A program made the position numbers and the translations under genes. From an uncultured SAR116 cluster alpha proteobacterium (GTDB lineage Bacteria; Pseudomonadota; Alphaproteobacteria; Puniceispirillales; Puniceispirillaceae), in NCBI GenBank assembly GCA_902578815.1, contig CACHEI010000010.1, forward strand, positions 1 to 64,000: 64,000 nt of DNA, given 5' to 3'. Below are positions 37,658 through 45,974 of the stretch, piece by piece. How positions within the stretch are numbered: the stretch's first letter is position 1; each line of letters begins with the position of its first letter. The notes beneath the pieces were generated by a model, which did no database searches, was not told where the DNA came from, and worked only from the letters and a program-made list of their open reading frames with translations.

Positions 37658-37706
37658 GCCGGCCTCGTCCATCTTGCCAGTCGTTCAGCTTTGAGGCGAG
37701 GCCGGC
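37658..37706 (-). promoter_or_regulatory. Long-stem hairpin in the soxB leader
   Basis: GCCGGCCTCG (37658-37667) and CGAGGCCGGC (37697-37706) are perfectly complementary over ten G/C-rich pairs, with a 29-base loop. On the minus strand the stem ends 19 bases before the soxB ATG, just upstream of the AAGAGG ribosome-binding site. It is well placed to control translation or transcript stability. No known riboswitch consensus was recognised. Confidence 0.5.
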
Positions 37707-37753
37707 TATTTAGGCAGGCTAATTCCTATTGCTGTCACTCTTTGAGCCAAAAA

Positions 37754-37782
37754 TTTGTATGATTATTAATTTGCGATCACAA
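37754..37782 (-). promoter_or_regulatory. Possible soxBDAG promoter
   Basis: On the minus strand TTGTGA (37782-37777) and TACAAA (37759-37754) are 17 bases apart, each matching four of six sigma-70 consensus positions. Transcription would start near 37747 and give a leader of about 110 bases containing the hairpin. Confidence 0.3.
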
Positions 37783-37939
37783 GCCCGGAATTCCTGTTCC
37801 CCCTACGACCTTGGGTTTAGCGCAATCGACACTACGCTGCGTCTGAATGCCCCAGACCCTGCCCATGGGCTTATTATCTACGACAACCGTTGCCAAACTG
37901 AGACAGATAGCATGTAGCGCTGCCCCCCCGTTCTGGCAT

Positions 37940-37953
37940 ACATGCCGGCATGT
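37940..37953. promoter_or_regulatory. Perfect 14-bp palindrome, possible operator
   Basis: ACATGCCGGCATGT is its own reverse complement and lies in the divergent region, about 130 bases before the M20 gene and 300 bases before soxB. A site for a dimeric regulator of either transcript is possible; no regulator gene is nearby. Confidence 0.3.
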
Positions 37954-38085
37954 GTGCGGGCAATATTCACCGTGCCGGACCCTTGACCCACGCCGCCAAG
38001 CCGATCACAGTCTAAACCAGTATTCATTCATTTATTCCAGTGATAGATTATTCATTAAAGTACCCACAGTGCCGGAGACAGACAG

Positions 38086-39255
38086 ATGGCCGTGATCAAT
38101 TCAATTGCTGACCGACAGGATGAAATGCGTGCCTGGCGGCATCTACTGCACCAACATCCCGAACTCAGCTATGAAGAGGTCTGGACCTCGAATTTCGTCG
38201 CTGAGAAGCTCGCCAGCTTTGGCCTTGAGGTGCATCGAGGAATGGGCAAGACGGGCGTTGTCGGCATCCTTCATGGCACCGGTACCAGCAGCCGGGCCAT
38301 TGGGCTACGCGCCGATATGGATGCTTTGCCAATGCAGGAACTCAACGGGTTTGACCATGTCTCGCAGACGCCGGGAAAGATGCATGCCTGTGGTCATGAC
38401 GGCCACACCACGATGCTTCTTGGCGCCGCACAGTATTTGGCCGAGACACGTAATTTTGATGGCACCGTCTATTTTATCTTTCAGCCGGCTGAAGAAGGTG
38501 GCGGCGGTGGTGAGGCGATGATCAAGGACGGACTGTTTGAAAAATTTGATGTCGAGACCGTCTGGGGCATGCATAACTGGCCGGGCATGGACCAGGGCAG
38601 GGCCGGTGTGCATTCCGCCGCCTGTATGGCTGCCGCTGATATGTTTGACATGACCGTCACCGGTCTTGGTGGCCATGCCGCACAGCCGCATCTGACCGTG
38701 GATCCGATCCCCTGTGGCGCGGCCATTGTGCAGTCGCTCCAGACGATCGTCGCCCGCCGTGTCTCGCCTGTCGAATCAGGTGTTGTCACGGTCACCATCT
38801 TCGAGGCTGGTTCGGCCTATAACGTCATCCCGGACAGTGTGCGTCTTGCCGGCACTGCGCGCTCCTTCACCCCAGCTACACGCCAGCTTCTGGCCGATTC
38901 GATCCGCGACATTGCCGAGCAAACGGCCCGCACCTACAATTGTTCGCTGGAATTTGAGTGGATACCAGGCTACCCCCCGACAGTCAATCACGCATCCGAG
39001 GCTGGCCGCGCCGCCGAGGTGATGCGCGGCCTTATTGGGCCGGAGAATGTCGATACCGATGTCAGCCCGTCAATGGGTGCCGAGGATTTCTCCTACATGC
39101 TTGAGGAGCGGCCCGGTGCCTATATCTGGCTTGGGTCTGGCCCGGCACCGGCTGATGGCATGCTGCATAATGCGCGTTTTGACTTCAATGATGAGGTTCT
39201 GGCACTTGGCGCATCCTACTGGGCGCGACTGGCCGAGAGCGAATTGCCAAAGTAG
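38086..39255 (+). CDS. M20D family amidohydrolase (hippurate hydrolase-like)
   Basis: A binuclear-metal amidohydrolase of 389 residues, cytoplasmic. The metal ligands are visible: MHACGHDGHTTMLLG (about 99-113), the Glu pair in QPAEEGGGG (about 136-144), MHNWPG and the late HNARFDFND. GLRADMDALPMQE is the upstream conserved block. Members cleave N-acyl amino acids such as hippurate or N-acetyl conjugates, or indole-acetyl amino acids; the substrate is not predictable. GGAG lies 12 bases before the ATG. It is divergent from soxBDAG, so a link to amine or amino-acid catabolism is possible but unproven. Confidence 0.87.
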   Translation: MAVINSIADRQDEMRAWRHLLHQHPELSYEEVWTSNFVAEKLASFGLEVHRGMGKTGVVGILHGTGTSSRAIGLRADMDALPMQELNGFDHVSQTPGKMHACGHDGHTTMLLGAAQYLAETRNFDGTVYFIFQPAEEGGGGGEAMIKDGLFEKFDVETVWGMHNWPGMDQGRAGVHSAACMAAADMFDMTVTGLGGHAAQPHLTVDPIPCGAAIVQSLQTIVARRVSPVESGVVTVTIFEAGSAYNVIPDSVRLAGTARSFTPATRQLLADSIRDIAEQTARTYNCSLEFEWIPGYPPTVNHASEAGRAAEVMRGLIGPENVDTDVSPSMGAEDFSYMLEERPGAYIWLGSGPAPADGMLHNARFDFNDEVLALGASYWARLAESELPK

Positions 39256-39575
39256 GCGGGGTGGCATCCGCACCAGACGCTTCGCCCTGCCCAGACGTCG
39301 CATAATGCACCAAACACCATAAATTGCACAGGTGGCTGCTATCCGTCGCGCTACCTGGTCTGTGGCTCAAAATCCAGTCTGTTCTCGCAATTATTGCGCC
39401 CGCTGCCATCCGGCAAGTGCTAGGACAATGCCTGTCTGTTGCTTTTTTGCAACCCGTCCGACATTCCTGTGCCACATGCTTGTCCAGCCCATTGACTCAG
39501 CATTCATTTGCTTTTAGAACAAAACATGAACAAAAAAGTGAAATCAGCATATGAAGTGATCATGGAGGGCGCATT
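39256..39575. other. Intergenic region upstream of imuA, with an SOS box
   Basis: A 320-base gap. Its right end holds the SOS box at 39517-39531 and a GGAGG at about 39563-39567 before the imuA ATG. The left part has no recognisable terminator for the M20 gene and no coding candidate. Confidence 0.5.
39517..39531 (+). promoter_or_regulatory. LexA (SOS) box, alphaproteobacterial type
   Basis: GAAC-AAAACAT-GAAC is the reverse complement of the direct-repeat GTTC-N7-GTTC operator used by alphaproteobacterial LexA. It lies 45 bases before the imuA start, in an AT-rich stretch suited to overlap a promoter. Neither lexA nor recA is in the window. Confidence 0.8.
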
Positions 39576-40775
39576 ATGGCGACCACAAACCAATCGGTGA
39601 CAGCGCCGCACATTCTCCGGCGCCAGCAGGGTCAAAACCCAGTGAAAACCCCAGTGAAAATCCCAGAAAAAAACCCCGGGAATCCCCCGGAACAATATTC
39701 TGAAAAACACCCCAAGGAGCAGTCCGGGGCAGAACAGTTCAGGACAATGGAAAATGCGGTGAAGAGAGACAGATATTTTGCTCAGAAAACCATCCGGAAA
39801 ACCGCCTGGAACATGACCGGGCAAACCAGCGCTTCACCCACTGCCCGGCATCAGGCCTGTCATCAGGCCCGGAATCAGAATTTCGCCCATCTGCGCCGCC
39901 AAATTGCGGTTCTTGACGGCTGCATGGCGCGGCAGCGGGTAGCCTTGGGAATTGCCGGCCTCGATTCGGCGCTTGCCGGTGGGTTGGCGCTGGGACGGGT
40001 GCATATGCTGTGTGCCAACTGGGCTGGGACGCATGGTGCGTTGACCGGTTTTGCCATCTGTCTGCTGCGCCAGCTGTTGGCGCCGAATGGTCTTGCGCCA
40101 AATGCCCAAAAACCAGATCAGGCCCTGCACACAGGCGGTGCGGGGGCGGGTCGCCGGGGGGCGGGGTCCGCGGGACCTGTTGTCTGGTGTCCGGCGTCGC
40201 ATGATGCGGCTGGCGGCATGCTCTATGCGGCGGGGCTGGCGGCGCTGGGGCTGGATCCATCGCGGTTGCTGATTGTCGACACGCCAAATCCGGCGCGGCG
40301 TCTGGCGGTGCTCGAGGATATTCTGCGCACCGACGGGCTGGCGGCGGTGGTTGCTGAATATGACGGCACGCGGCAATCGGCTGATTACTGGATGCGGCTT
40401 GCCCGTCGGACCCAGCTTGCCGCTGAGGCCAGCAAGACAACTGGCTTTCTGCTTGGCTGGCCAGGTGCTGCCAGCGGTTTTGAGAGTCTCTGGCATGTCG
40501 CGCCAGCGCCCGATGACAGCAGCGCAGCAGACGCCACATGGAACAGCGTCTGGGACGTCGATCTCAAGCAGGTGCGTGGCGGCCGGCCATACAGCCTGCG
40601 GCTGGCATGGAATCCGCTTGACAATCGGCTTGCCGAACTGCCAGCCCGCCCCAGTCAGTTGACATTGGGCCAGTTGACGCTAGGCCAGCCTGTCAAACCC
40701 ACACCACACGCCAGCCCAGCCATCCCCGATGGCAGCAATAGCCTCACCGGGCATCAGGCTGGGCGTGCCGGTTAG
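39576..40775 (+). CDS. imuA: ImuA, SOS mutagenesis protein
   Basis: A RecA/SulA-related protein of 399 residues that partners ImuB and DnaE2 in damage-induced mutagenesis. The conserved core begins near residue 105 (LRRQIAVLDG) and runs through LGIAGLDSALAGGLALGRVHML and later LLIVDTPNPARRLAVLEDILR. The first 100 residues are low-complexity, with imperfect Pro/Lys repeats; they are not conserved and an internal start (for example the Met near residue 50) is possible. GGAGG precedes ATG 39576. It is the first gene of a LexA-controlled cassette. Confidence 0.85.
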   Translation: MATTNQSVTAPHILRRQQGQNPVKTPVKIPEKNPGNPPEQYSEKHPKEQSGAEQFRTMENAVKRDRYFAQKTIRKTAWNMTGQTSASPTARHQACHQARNQNFAHLRRQIAVLDGCMARQRVALGIAGLDSALAGGLALGRVHMLCANWAGTHGALTGFAICLLRQLLAPNGLAPNAQKPDQALHTGGAGAGRRGAGSAGPVVWCPASHDAAGGMLYAAGLAALGLDPSRLLIVDTPNPARRLAVLEDILRTDGLAAVVAEYDGTRQSADYWMRLARRTQLAAEASKTTGFLLGWPGAASGFESLWHVAPAPDDSSAADATWNSVWDVDLKQVRGGRPYSLRLAWNPLDNRLAELPARPSQLTLGQLTLGQPVKPTPHASPAIPDGSNSLTGHQAGRAG

Positions 40776-40786
40776 GTGTCTGTACC

Positions 40787-42439
40787 ATGGAACGTCTCAT
40801 CATCCATGCCTGGTTTCCTTGGCTGGCGGCTGATCGGCTGCGTCAGAGCGGTGAAATTGACAGCCAGCAGACACTGGTCCTGACCAGCAGATATCAGGGG
40901 ACTGATTATATTGATGCGCTCTGTCGGCGGGGCCAGCGCCGCGGCCTGCAAATCGGCATGCGGCTTACGGATGCGCGAGCGCTGTGTCCGGATCTGGTGT
41001 CACGCTTAACGTCACCGGCAGCAGATGCACGGGACCTGTATCATCTGGCCCTGTGGGCGCGGCGTTATTCTCCTCTTACCGCGCCGGACCATGGCGTTGC
41101 CGGCTCTGCTGCAATCAACTCTGGTGCAGGGGCGATGATGGCAAGCGCCATTGCCAGGGATGGCGATGGCATCTGGCTGGATGTGGCCGGGGCGACGCAT
41201 CTTCATGGTGGGTTGCGGCCATTGCTGGTGGATATGCTGTGGCGTTTGCGGCGTGCTGGCCTGCGGGCACGCCTTGGTGTGGCGTCGAGCTGCGGTGCGG
41301 CCTGGGGACTTGCCCGCTATGGGCGGGTGCAAAGCCGGCTGCCCCCATCAGACAGGAAAACCAGCACCAGAGCGACGGCCGCATTGCTCGCGCCCCTGCC
41401 GCTGGCGGCGCTGCGTCTTGATGGCCGCATCGTTACGGCAATGGCGACTGCCGGTTTGCGCCATGTTGGTGATATTCTGGGCATGCCGCGGGCGCCGCTG
41501 GCAAACCGCTTTGGCGGCCAGCTGATCGAACGGCTTGATGCCGCGCTTGGTCATATCAATGAGAGCTTTTCCCCGATTGCCCCACAACGTCCGTTGCTGG
41601 CGGTGCTGAATTTTGCAGAACCGGTGTCAGACCCTGATGATATCAGGGCAATCATCCGCCGGTTGACCGGGGATATTGCTGACATTCTACAGCAGAATGG
41701 CCTTGCTACGCGACGGTTACGGCTTGGCTGGCAACGTGTTGACGGCGCCGTGCTGTTCCATGACACCCATCTGTCGCGTCCTGGCCGGGATGCCTATGCC
41801 TTTCACCGGTTGCTGGCTGATGCTGGCGAGGCGATCAATCCGGAATTCGGTCTGGAAAGCGCCTGGATGGAGGCGCATGGCTGCAGCCCGCAAAGTCCGA
41901 TTTGCCGTCGGTTTGATGAAGGGCTGACCACGGCCGAGAGCTATGCCAGCCTTGTTGACAGGCTGGTGGCACGGCTTGGCTATGGAACGGTACTGCGTCT
42001 GCGCCCACGGGCCAGCTGGCAACCTGAGGCAGCGCAATATATGGCGCTGCCTGATATGGAGGACATGCCGGGTGGTGCCACTGCCACTGCCGCTGACCCT
42101 GATGACATGTTCACCGCTGATGGTTGGCCGACACAGCTTGCCACTGCTGCGCCGCGGCCCATCCGGCTGCTGCCGCATCCGCAGCCAGTGGCGGTGACGG
42201 CCCTGCTGCCTGATCATCCACCAGCCCTATTTGTCTGGCACAAAAAGACCCACCGAATCAGCCGCGCCAGCGGTCCTGAGCGGATTGCGCCCGAATGGTG
42301 GACGGCGCCACCTGGCACCCGGACCCGCGATTATTTCCGGCTTCAGGATGAAATGGGTGCGCGTTTCTGGGTGTATCGCGAGGGGCTGCCTGAACGTGGC
42401 GAGGATATCAACTGGTTCTTGCATGGTTTTTTTGCATGA
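40787..42439 (+). CDS. imuB: ImuB, Y-family polymerase-like mutagenesis factor
   Basis: A Y-family polymerase homologue of 550 residues that lacks the catalytic acidic residues and acts as the adaptor between the sliding clamp, ImuA and DnaE2. It opens MERLIIHAWFPWLAADRLRQ, then has GMRLTDARALCPDL. The IWLDVAGATHLHGG block replaces the polymerase active-site segment. A helix-hairpin region at MATAGLRHVGDILGMPR precedes the little-finger domain. It follows imuA by 11 bases and overlaps dnaE2 by four bases (ATGA). Confidence 0.92.
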   Translation: MERLIIHAWFPWLAADRLRQSGEIDSQQTLVLTSRYQGTDYIDALCRRGQRRGLQIGMRLTDARALCPDLVSRLTSPAADARDLYHLALWARRYSPLTAPDHGVAGSAAINSGAGAMMASAIARDGDGIWLDVAGATHLHGGLRPLLVDMLWRLRRAGLRARLGVASSCGAAWGLARYGRVQSRLPPSDRKTSTRATAALLAPLPLAALRLDGRIVTAMATAGLRHVGDILGMPRAPLANRFGGQLIERLDAALGHINESFSPIAPQRPLLAVLNFAEPVSDPDDIRAIIRRLTGDIADILQQNGLATRRLRLGWQRVDGAVLFHDTHLSRPGRDAYAFHRLLADAGEAINPEFGLESAWMEAHGCSPQSPICRRFDEGLTTAESYASLVDRLVARLGYGTVLRLRPRASWQPEAAQYMALPDMEDMPGGATATAADPDDMFTADGWPTQLATAAPRPIRLLPHPQPVAVTALLPDHPPALFVWHKKTHRISRASGPERIAPEWWTAPPGTRTRDYFRLQDEMGARFWVYREGLPERGEDINWFLHGFFA

Positions 42440-45400
42440 CCCGGACAGACCGGATGACTGCTGCCAGGATGCGCCAGCCTGCCTCGGCCGTGCTTGGCTG
42501 CTACAGCAATTTTACCTTTCTGACCGGTGCCGCGCATCCTGATGAAATGGTGGCAACGGCGGCGGCGCTTGGCTGGCAGGCGATTGGCATTGCTGATGTC
42601 AATTCGCTTGCCGGCATTGTCCGGGCGCATTGTGCTGCGCGTGATCATGACATCCGTCTTGTTGTTGGCGCGCGGCTGCGACTGGTTGATGGGCCAGACA
42701 TTATTGCCCATCCACTTGATCGTGAGGGCTATGAATCTCTGTCCATGCTGCTGAGCGAGGCCAATCTGCGGGGCAGCAAGGCCGCCCCCATCATGCATCT
42801 TGCTGATCTTGCCCGCCTGTCTGCCAGCATGGCACTGCTGGTGATGCCGTCCATGCATCCGGCGCTGGATTATCAGGCCCAGCTTACTCAACTCAGGCAG
42901 ATTGTGGCGGGTCAGCTCTTCGCTGGGGCGAGCCTTTATCGTGATGGTGCGGATCAGGCGCGCATTGCGCTTCTCGGGGATATGGCGCAGGCGGCTGGTT
43001 TGCGGCTGACAGCGGCTGGTGATGCGCTTTACAATATTGCTGAACGGCGGCCGCTTGCCGATGTGCTGACCTGCATCCGCGAGAAACAGCTGCTGGACAA
43101 GGCAGGCCATCTGCTCTCGCGCAATGCAGAACGACAGCTAATCAGCCCGGAAGAGGCAGGGCGGCGCTGGCGGCATTGGCCCGATGCGCTGGCTGCTGCT
43201 GCTGCTCTTGCCAGTCTGTGCAAATTCAGCATGTCTGACCTGTCCTATGAATATCCGGACGAGGTTTCGCCAGGTGGGCGCAACGCTATGCAGGAGCTGG
43301 AATATCAGACATGGAAAGGGGCGCGTGATCGGTACCGCGATGGTATTCCGGCAAAGGTTGAGACCTATCTCAACCGTGAACTGGCCTTGATCGCAAAGCT
43401 GGAATTTGCTCCCTATTTTCTGACGGTTTTTGATATTGTCCGTTTCGCCAGGGGGCGTGGCATTCTGTGTCAGGGACGCGGGTCGGCGGCGAATTCGGCG
43501 GTCTGTTATTGCCTTGGCATCACCGCGGTTGATCCGGACCGCTCGCAGCCGCTGTTTGAACGTTTCATCAGCGAGGCCCGAGGTGAACCACCCGACATTG
43601 ACGTGGACTTTGAACATGAACGCCGTGAGGAGGTAATCCAGCATATCTATGCCAAGTATGGCCGGTCGCGTGCGGGGCTTGCCGCCAGCGTGATCACCTA
43701 TCGGCGGCGCAGCGCTCTGCGTGAGGTGGCCAAGGTTTTCGGTCTGAGCCGGGATATGCAGGCAGCGCTGTCTGGCGAGGTCTGGGGCCGTGAGAAACAA
43801 GTGCTTGACGGTGCAGCGCTGCAGGCAGCCGGGCTTAATCCAGCCGACAGGCGGCTTGCCCTGGTGATGCGGCTTGTTGCTGATATCAGCGGCTTTCCTC
43901 GGCACCTCTCGCAGCATGTTGGTGGTTTTGTCATTACCCGAGGACGGCTCGATCATCTCTGCCCAATCAGCCCGGCGGCAATGGAGGGGCGTACTGTTAT
44001 CGAATGGGACAAGGATGATCTTGATGCGCTTGGACTGCTCAAGGTGGATGTACTGGCGCTTGGCATGCTCAGCTGTATCCGCCGCGCCTTTAACCTGTTG
44101 CGTCTCCATTACAACCGGCCACTGACGCTGGCATCAGTGCCGCCGGAGGACAAGGCCACCTATGACATGCTGTGCGCTGGCCAGTCGGTCGGCGTATTTC
44201 AGGTTGAATCGCGGGCCCAGATGGCGATGTTGCCGCGGCTTCAGCCACGCTGTTTTCATGATCTTGTCGTGCAGGTGGCGATTGTCCGGCCCGGCCCCAT
44301 TCAGGGGGATATGGTGCATCCTTATCTGCGGCGGCGGGCTGGTCTTGAACGTATTAGCTACCCGTCTGAGGATCTGCGTGCAGTGCTTGAACGCACGCTT
44401 GGTGTGCCGCTATTTCAGGAGCAGGCGATGCAGATTGCCATTGTCGCTGCTGGCTTTACCGGCAGCGAGGCTGATCAACTGCGCCGCGCTATGGCCACCT
44501 TCAAGAAAAATGGCGAGGTCAGCCGCTTTCGTGAAAAAATGGTCACTGGCATGACCGCGCGTGGCTATGACAGTGAGTTTGCGCTGCGCTGTTTCAAGCA
44601 GATCGAGGGGTTTGGCACCTATGGTTTTCCTGAGTCACATGCTGCTAGCTTTGCGCTGCTTGTCTACATCTCGGCCTGGATCAAATACCATTATCCGGAT
44701 GTATTTATCTGTGCGCTGCTCAATGCCCAGCCAATGGGGTTTTATTCACCTTCCCAGCTGGTTGCCGAAGCAAAGCGCAGCGGCGTTCAAGTGCGTCCTG
44801 TCGATGTCGGTCATTCGACATGGGACAGCACGCTGGAACCAGACCCGCACAATCGGCGAGGCCATCATGCACTGCGTCTTGGCCTGCGTTTAGTCAAGGG
44901 GTTGCCCCGCGGCGAGGGAGAGCGTATTGCCGCCAGCCGCCAGCAGCAAGAGGGACGCCCAGCTTTTGAAAGCCTTGCTGATATCATGCGGCGGGCCGAT
45001 GTGTCGGCCAATGCGCTTCAGGTGATAGCCGCAGCAGATGGGTTTTCCAGCATGCGAGTGGGCCGGCGGGAGGCGCAGTGGCAAGTGCAGGCGCTTGCCC
45101 GTCAACGCCTGCATGAAATGCCACTATTTGCACAGGCTGGCCGCCGCCACGACAGTGTTGCTGGTATCGAACCTGCAGTAAGTCTTCCATCTGCTAGCGG
45201 TGGTGAGGAGGTGGCCGCCGATTACCGCAGTCTCGGTATGTCGCTCAAGGCACATCCGATTACCATGCTGGCACCATCACTGCAGGCGGCAGGGTGGCAG
45301 AGCTGCGCCGTGGCACATGATGTGCGCGATGAAACTCGTCTGCGGCTGGCCGGACTGGTCACTATGCGCCAGCGTCCGGGAACCGCCAGTGGCACCGTGT

Positions 45401-45648
45401 TTTTGACAGTTGAGGATGATGTTCACGCGCTCAATGTCATCATCTGGCCAAAATTGACTGAAACCTATCGCGAGGCGTTGCTGCGCTCACAGATCCTAGG
45501 GGTTGTTGGTTGCGTCCAGCGCGAACAGTCAGTAGTGCATTTCATTGCTGAGTCGCTGTTCAATCTCAACGGGTTTCTGCGTCATCTAGGCAGCGTCGGT
45601 ACGGCTAGCACCAGTAGCACTGGGATGCGCAGCCGTGATTTTCGGTGA
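42436..45648 (+). CDS. dnaE2: Error-prone DNA polymerase DnaE2 (ImuC)
   Basis: A C-family polymerase of 1070 residues that does damage-tolerant, mutagenic synthesis. The N-terminal PHP domain opens YSNFTFLTGAAHPDEMV. The polymerase core has GRGSAANSAVCYCLGIT, then PPDIDVDFEHERREEVI with the catalytic Asp pair at about 387 and 389. QEQAMQIAI and FPESHAASFALLVYISAW follow, with a C-terminal OB fold (RLAGLVTMRQRPGTASGTVF). As in the DnaE2 class, it is shorter than replicative DnaE. It is the last gene of imuA-imuB-dnaE2. The GC content of this cassette looks higher than that of its neighbours by eye. Confidence 0.94.
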   Translation: MTRTDRMTAARMRQPASAVLGCYSNFTFLTGAAHPDEMVATAAALGWQAIGIADVNSLAGIVRAHCAARDHDIRLVVGARLRLVDGPDIIAHPLDREGYESLSMLLSEANLRGSKAAPIMHLADLARLSASMALLVMPSMHPALDYQAQLTQLRQIVAGQLFAGASLYRDGADQARIALLGDMAQAAGLRLTAAGDALYNIAERRPLADVLTCIREKQLLDKAGHLLSRNAERQLISPEEAGRRWRHWPDALAAAAALASLCKFSMSDLSYEYPDEVSPGGRNAMQELEYQTWKGARDRYRDGIPAKVETYLNRELALIAKLEFAPYFLTVFDIVRFARGRGILCQGRGSAANSAVCYCLGITAVDPDRSQPLFERFISEARGEPPDIDVDFEHERREEVIQHIYAKYGRSRAGLAASVITYRRRSALREVAKVFGLSRDMQAALSGEVWGREKQVLDGAALQAAGLNPADRRLALVMRLVADISGFPRHLSQHVGGFVITRGRLDHLCPISPAAMEGRTVIEWDKDDLDALGLLKVDVLALGMLSCIRRAFNLLRLHYNRPLTLASVPPEDKATYDMLCAGQSVGVFQVESRAQMAMLPRLQPRCFHDLVVQVAIVRPGPIQGDMVHPYLRRRAGLERISYPSEDLRAVLERTLGVPLFQEQAMQIAIVAAGFTGSEADQLRRAMATFKKNGEVSRFREKMVTGMTARGYDSEFALRCFKQIEGFGTYGFPESHAASFALLVYISAWIKYHYPDVFICALLNAQPMGFYSPSQLVAEAKRSGVQVRPVDVGHSTWDSTLEPDPHNRRGHHALRLGLRLVKGLPRGEGERIAASRQQQEGRPAFESLADIMRRADVSANALQVIAAADGFSSMRVGRREAQWQVQALARQRLHEMPLFAQAGRRHDSVAGIEPAVSLPSASGGEEVAADYRSLGMSLKAHPITMLAPSLQAAGWQSCAVAHDVRDETRLRLAGLVTMRQRPGTASGTVFLTVEDDVHALNVIIWPKLTETYREALLRSQILGVVGCVQREQSVVHFIAESLFNLNGFLRHLGSVGTASTSSTGMRSRDFR

Positions 45649-45974
45649 TTTTAACTTTTTATCAATTCTCAGCCGCTGCGGCCGCCGTGCGTGACATTTA
45701 CCGCTTTGCCAGAGACGCTAGCCTGACCTGTTATCGCAGTTTGACCTAGGTACAGCAAGAATTCTGTAACCGTTGTGGCTCCAACTTGTTCCATCAACTG
45801 GATGGCGAAGATATGATGTCGGTCCTTGCGTAAATGCTTAACAATACTGATGATTTGGCCGTGGGAGACCAGCTTTTTGCCAAAAGCCATGCTAAGTGGG
45901 AACTTCTGCCAGCAAAAACACTTGATCTTGATGATGCGCTACCAGTTCGTTTTGATGCTAGCTGACAGCCGAGC
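45649..45974. other. Convergent gap between dnaE2 and the carboxypeptidase gene
   Basis: These 326 bases hold only the doubtful 73-codon minus-strand frame. No strong terminator hairpin with a T-run was recognised for either flanking gene. Confidence 0.4.
45669..45890 (-). CDS. Unrecognised 73-residue frame, possibly a gene remnant
   Basis: A minus-strand frame of 73 codons between two real genes. It begins MAFGKKLVSHGQIISIV and ends in AITGQASVSGKAVNVTHGGRSG. The end is faintly reminiscent of a short-chain dehydrogenase tail, but the match is too weak to assign. There is no clear ribosome-binding site. It may be a chance frame or a decayed fragment. Confidence 0.2.
   Translation of the reverse strand: MAFGKKLVSHGQIISIVKHLRKDRHHIFAIQLMEQVGATTVTEFLLYLGQTAITGQASVSGKAVNVTHGGRSG

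Larger units (their letters stand above)
37639..38085. other. Divergent regulatory region between soxB and the M20 gene
   Basis: These 447 bases hold the soxB leader hairpin, a possible soxB promoter and a perfect palindrome, listed separately. The remaining sequence toward 38085 is AT-rich and likely contains the promoter of the M20 gene. I see no RNA gene and no convincing small ORF. Confidence 0.5.

Noticed and set aside
39739-40539. Minus-strand frame of 266 codons over imuA
   Set aside because: His/Arg/Pro/Gln-rich translation typical of GC-rich antisense frames; imuA itself is well supported.
45669-45890. Short-chain dehydrogenase remnant
   Set aside because: The resemblance of AITGQ...GG to SDR C-termini is too short to support an assignment; kept only as an unrecognised low-confidence frame.
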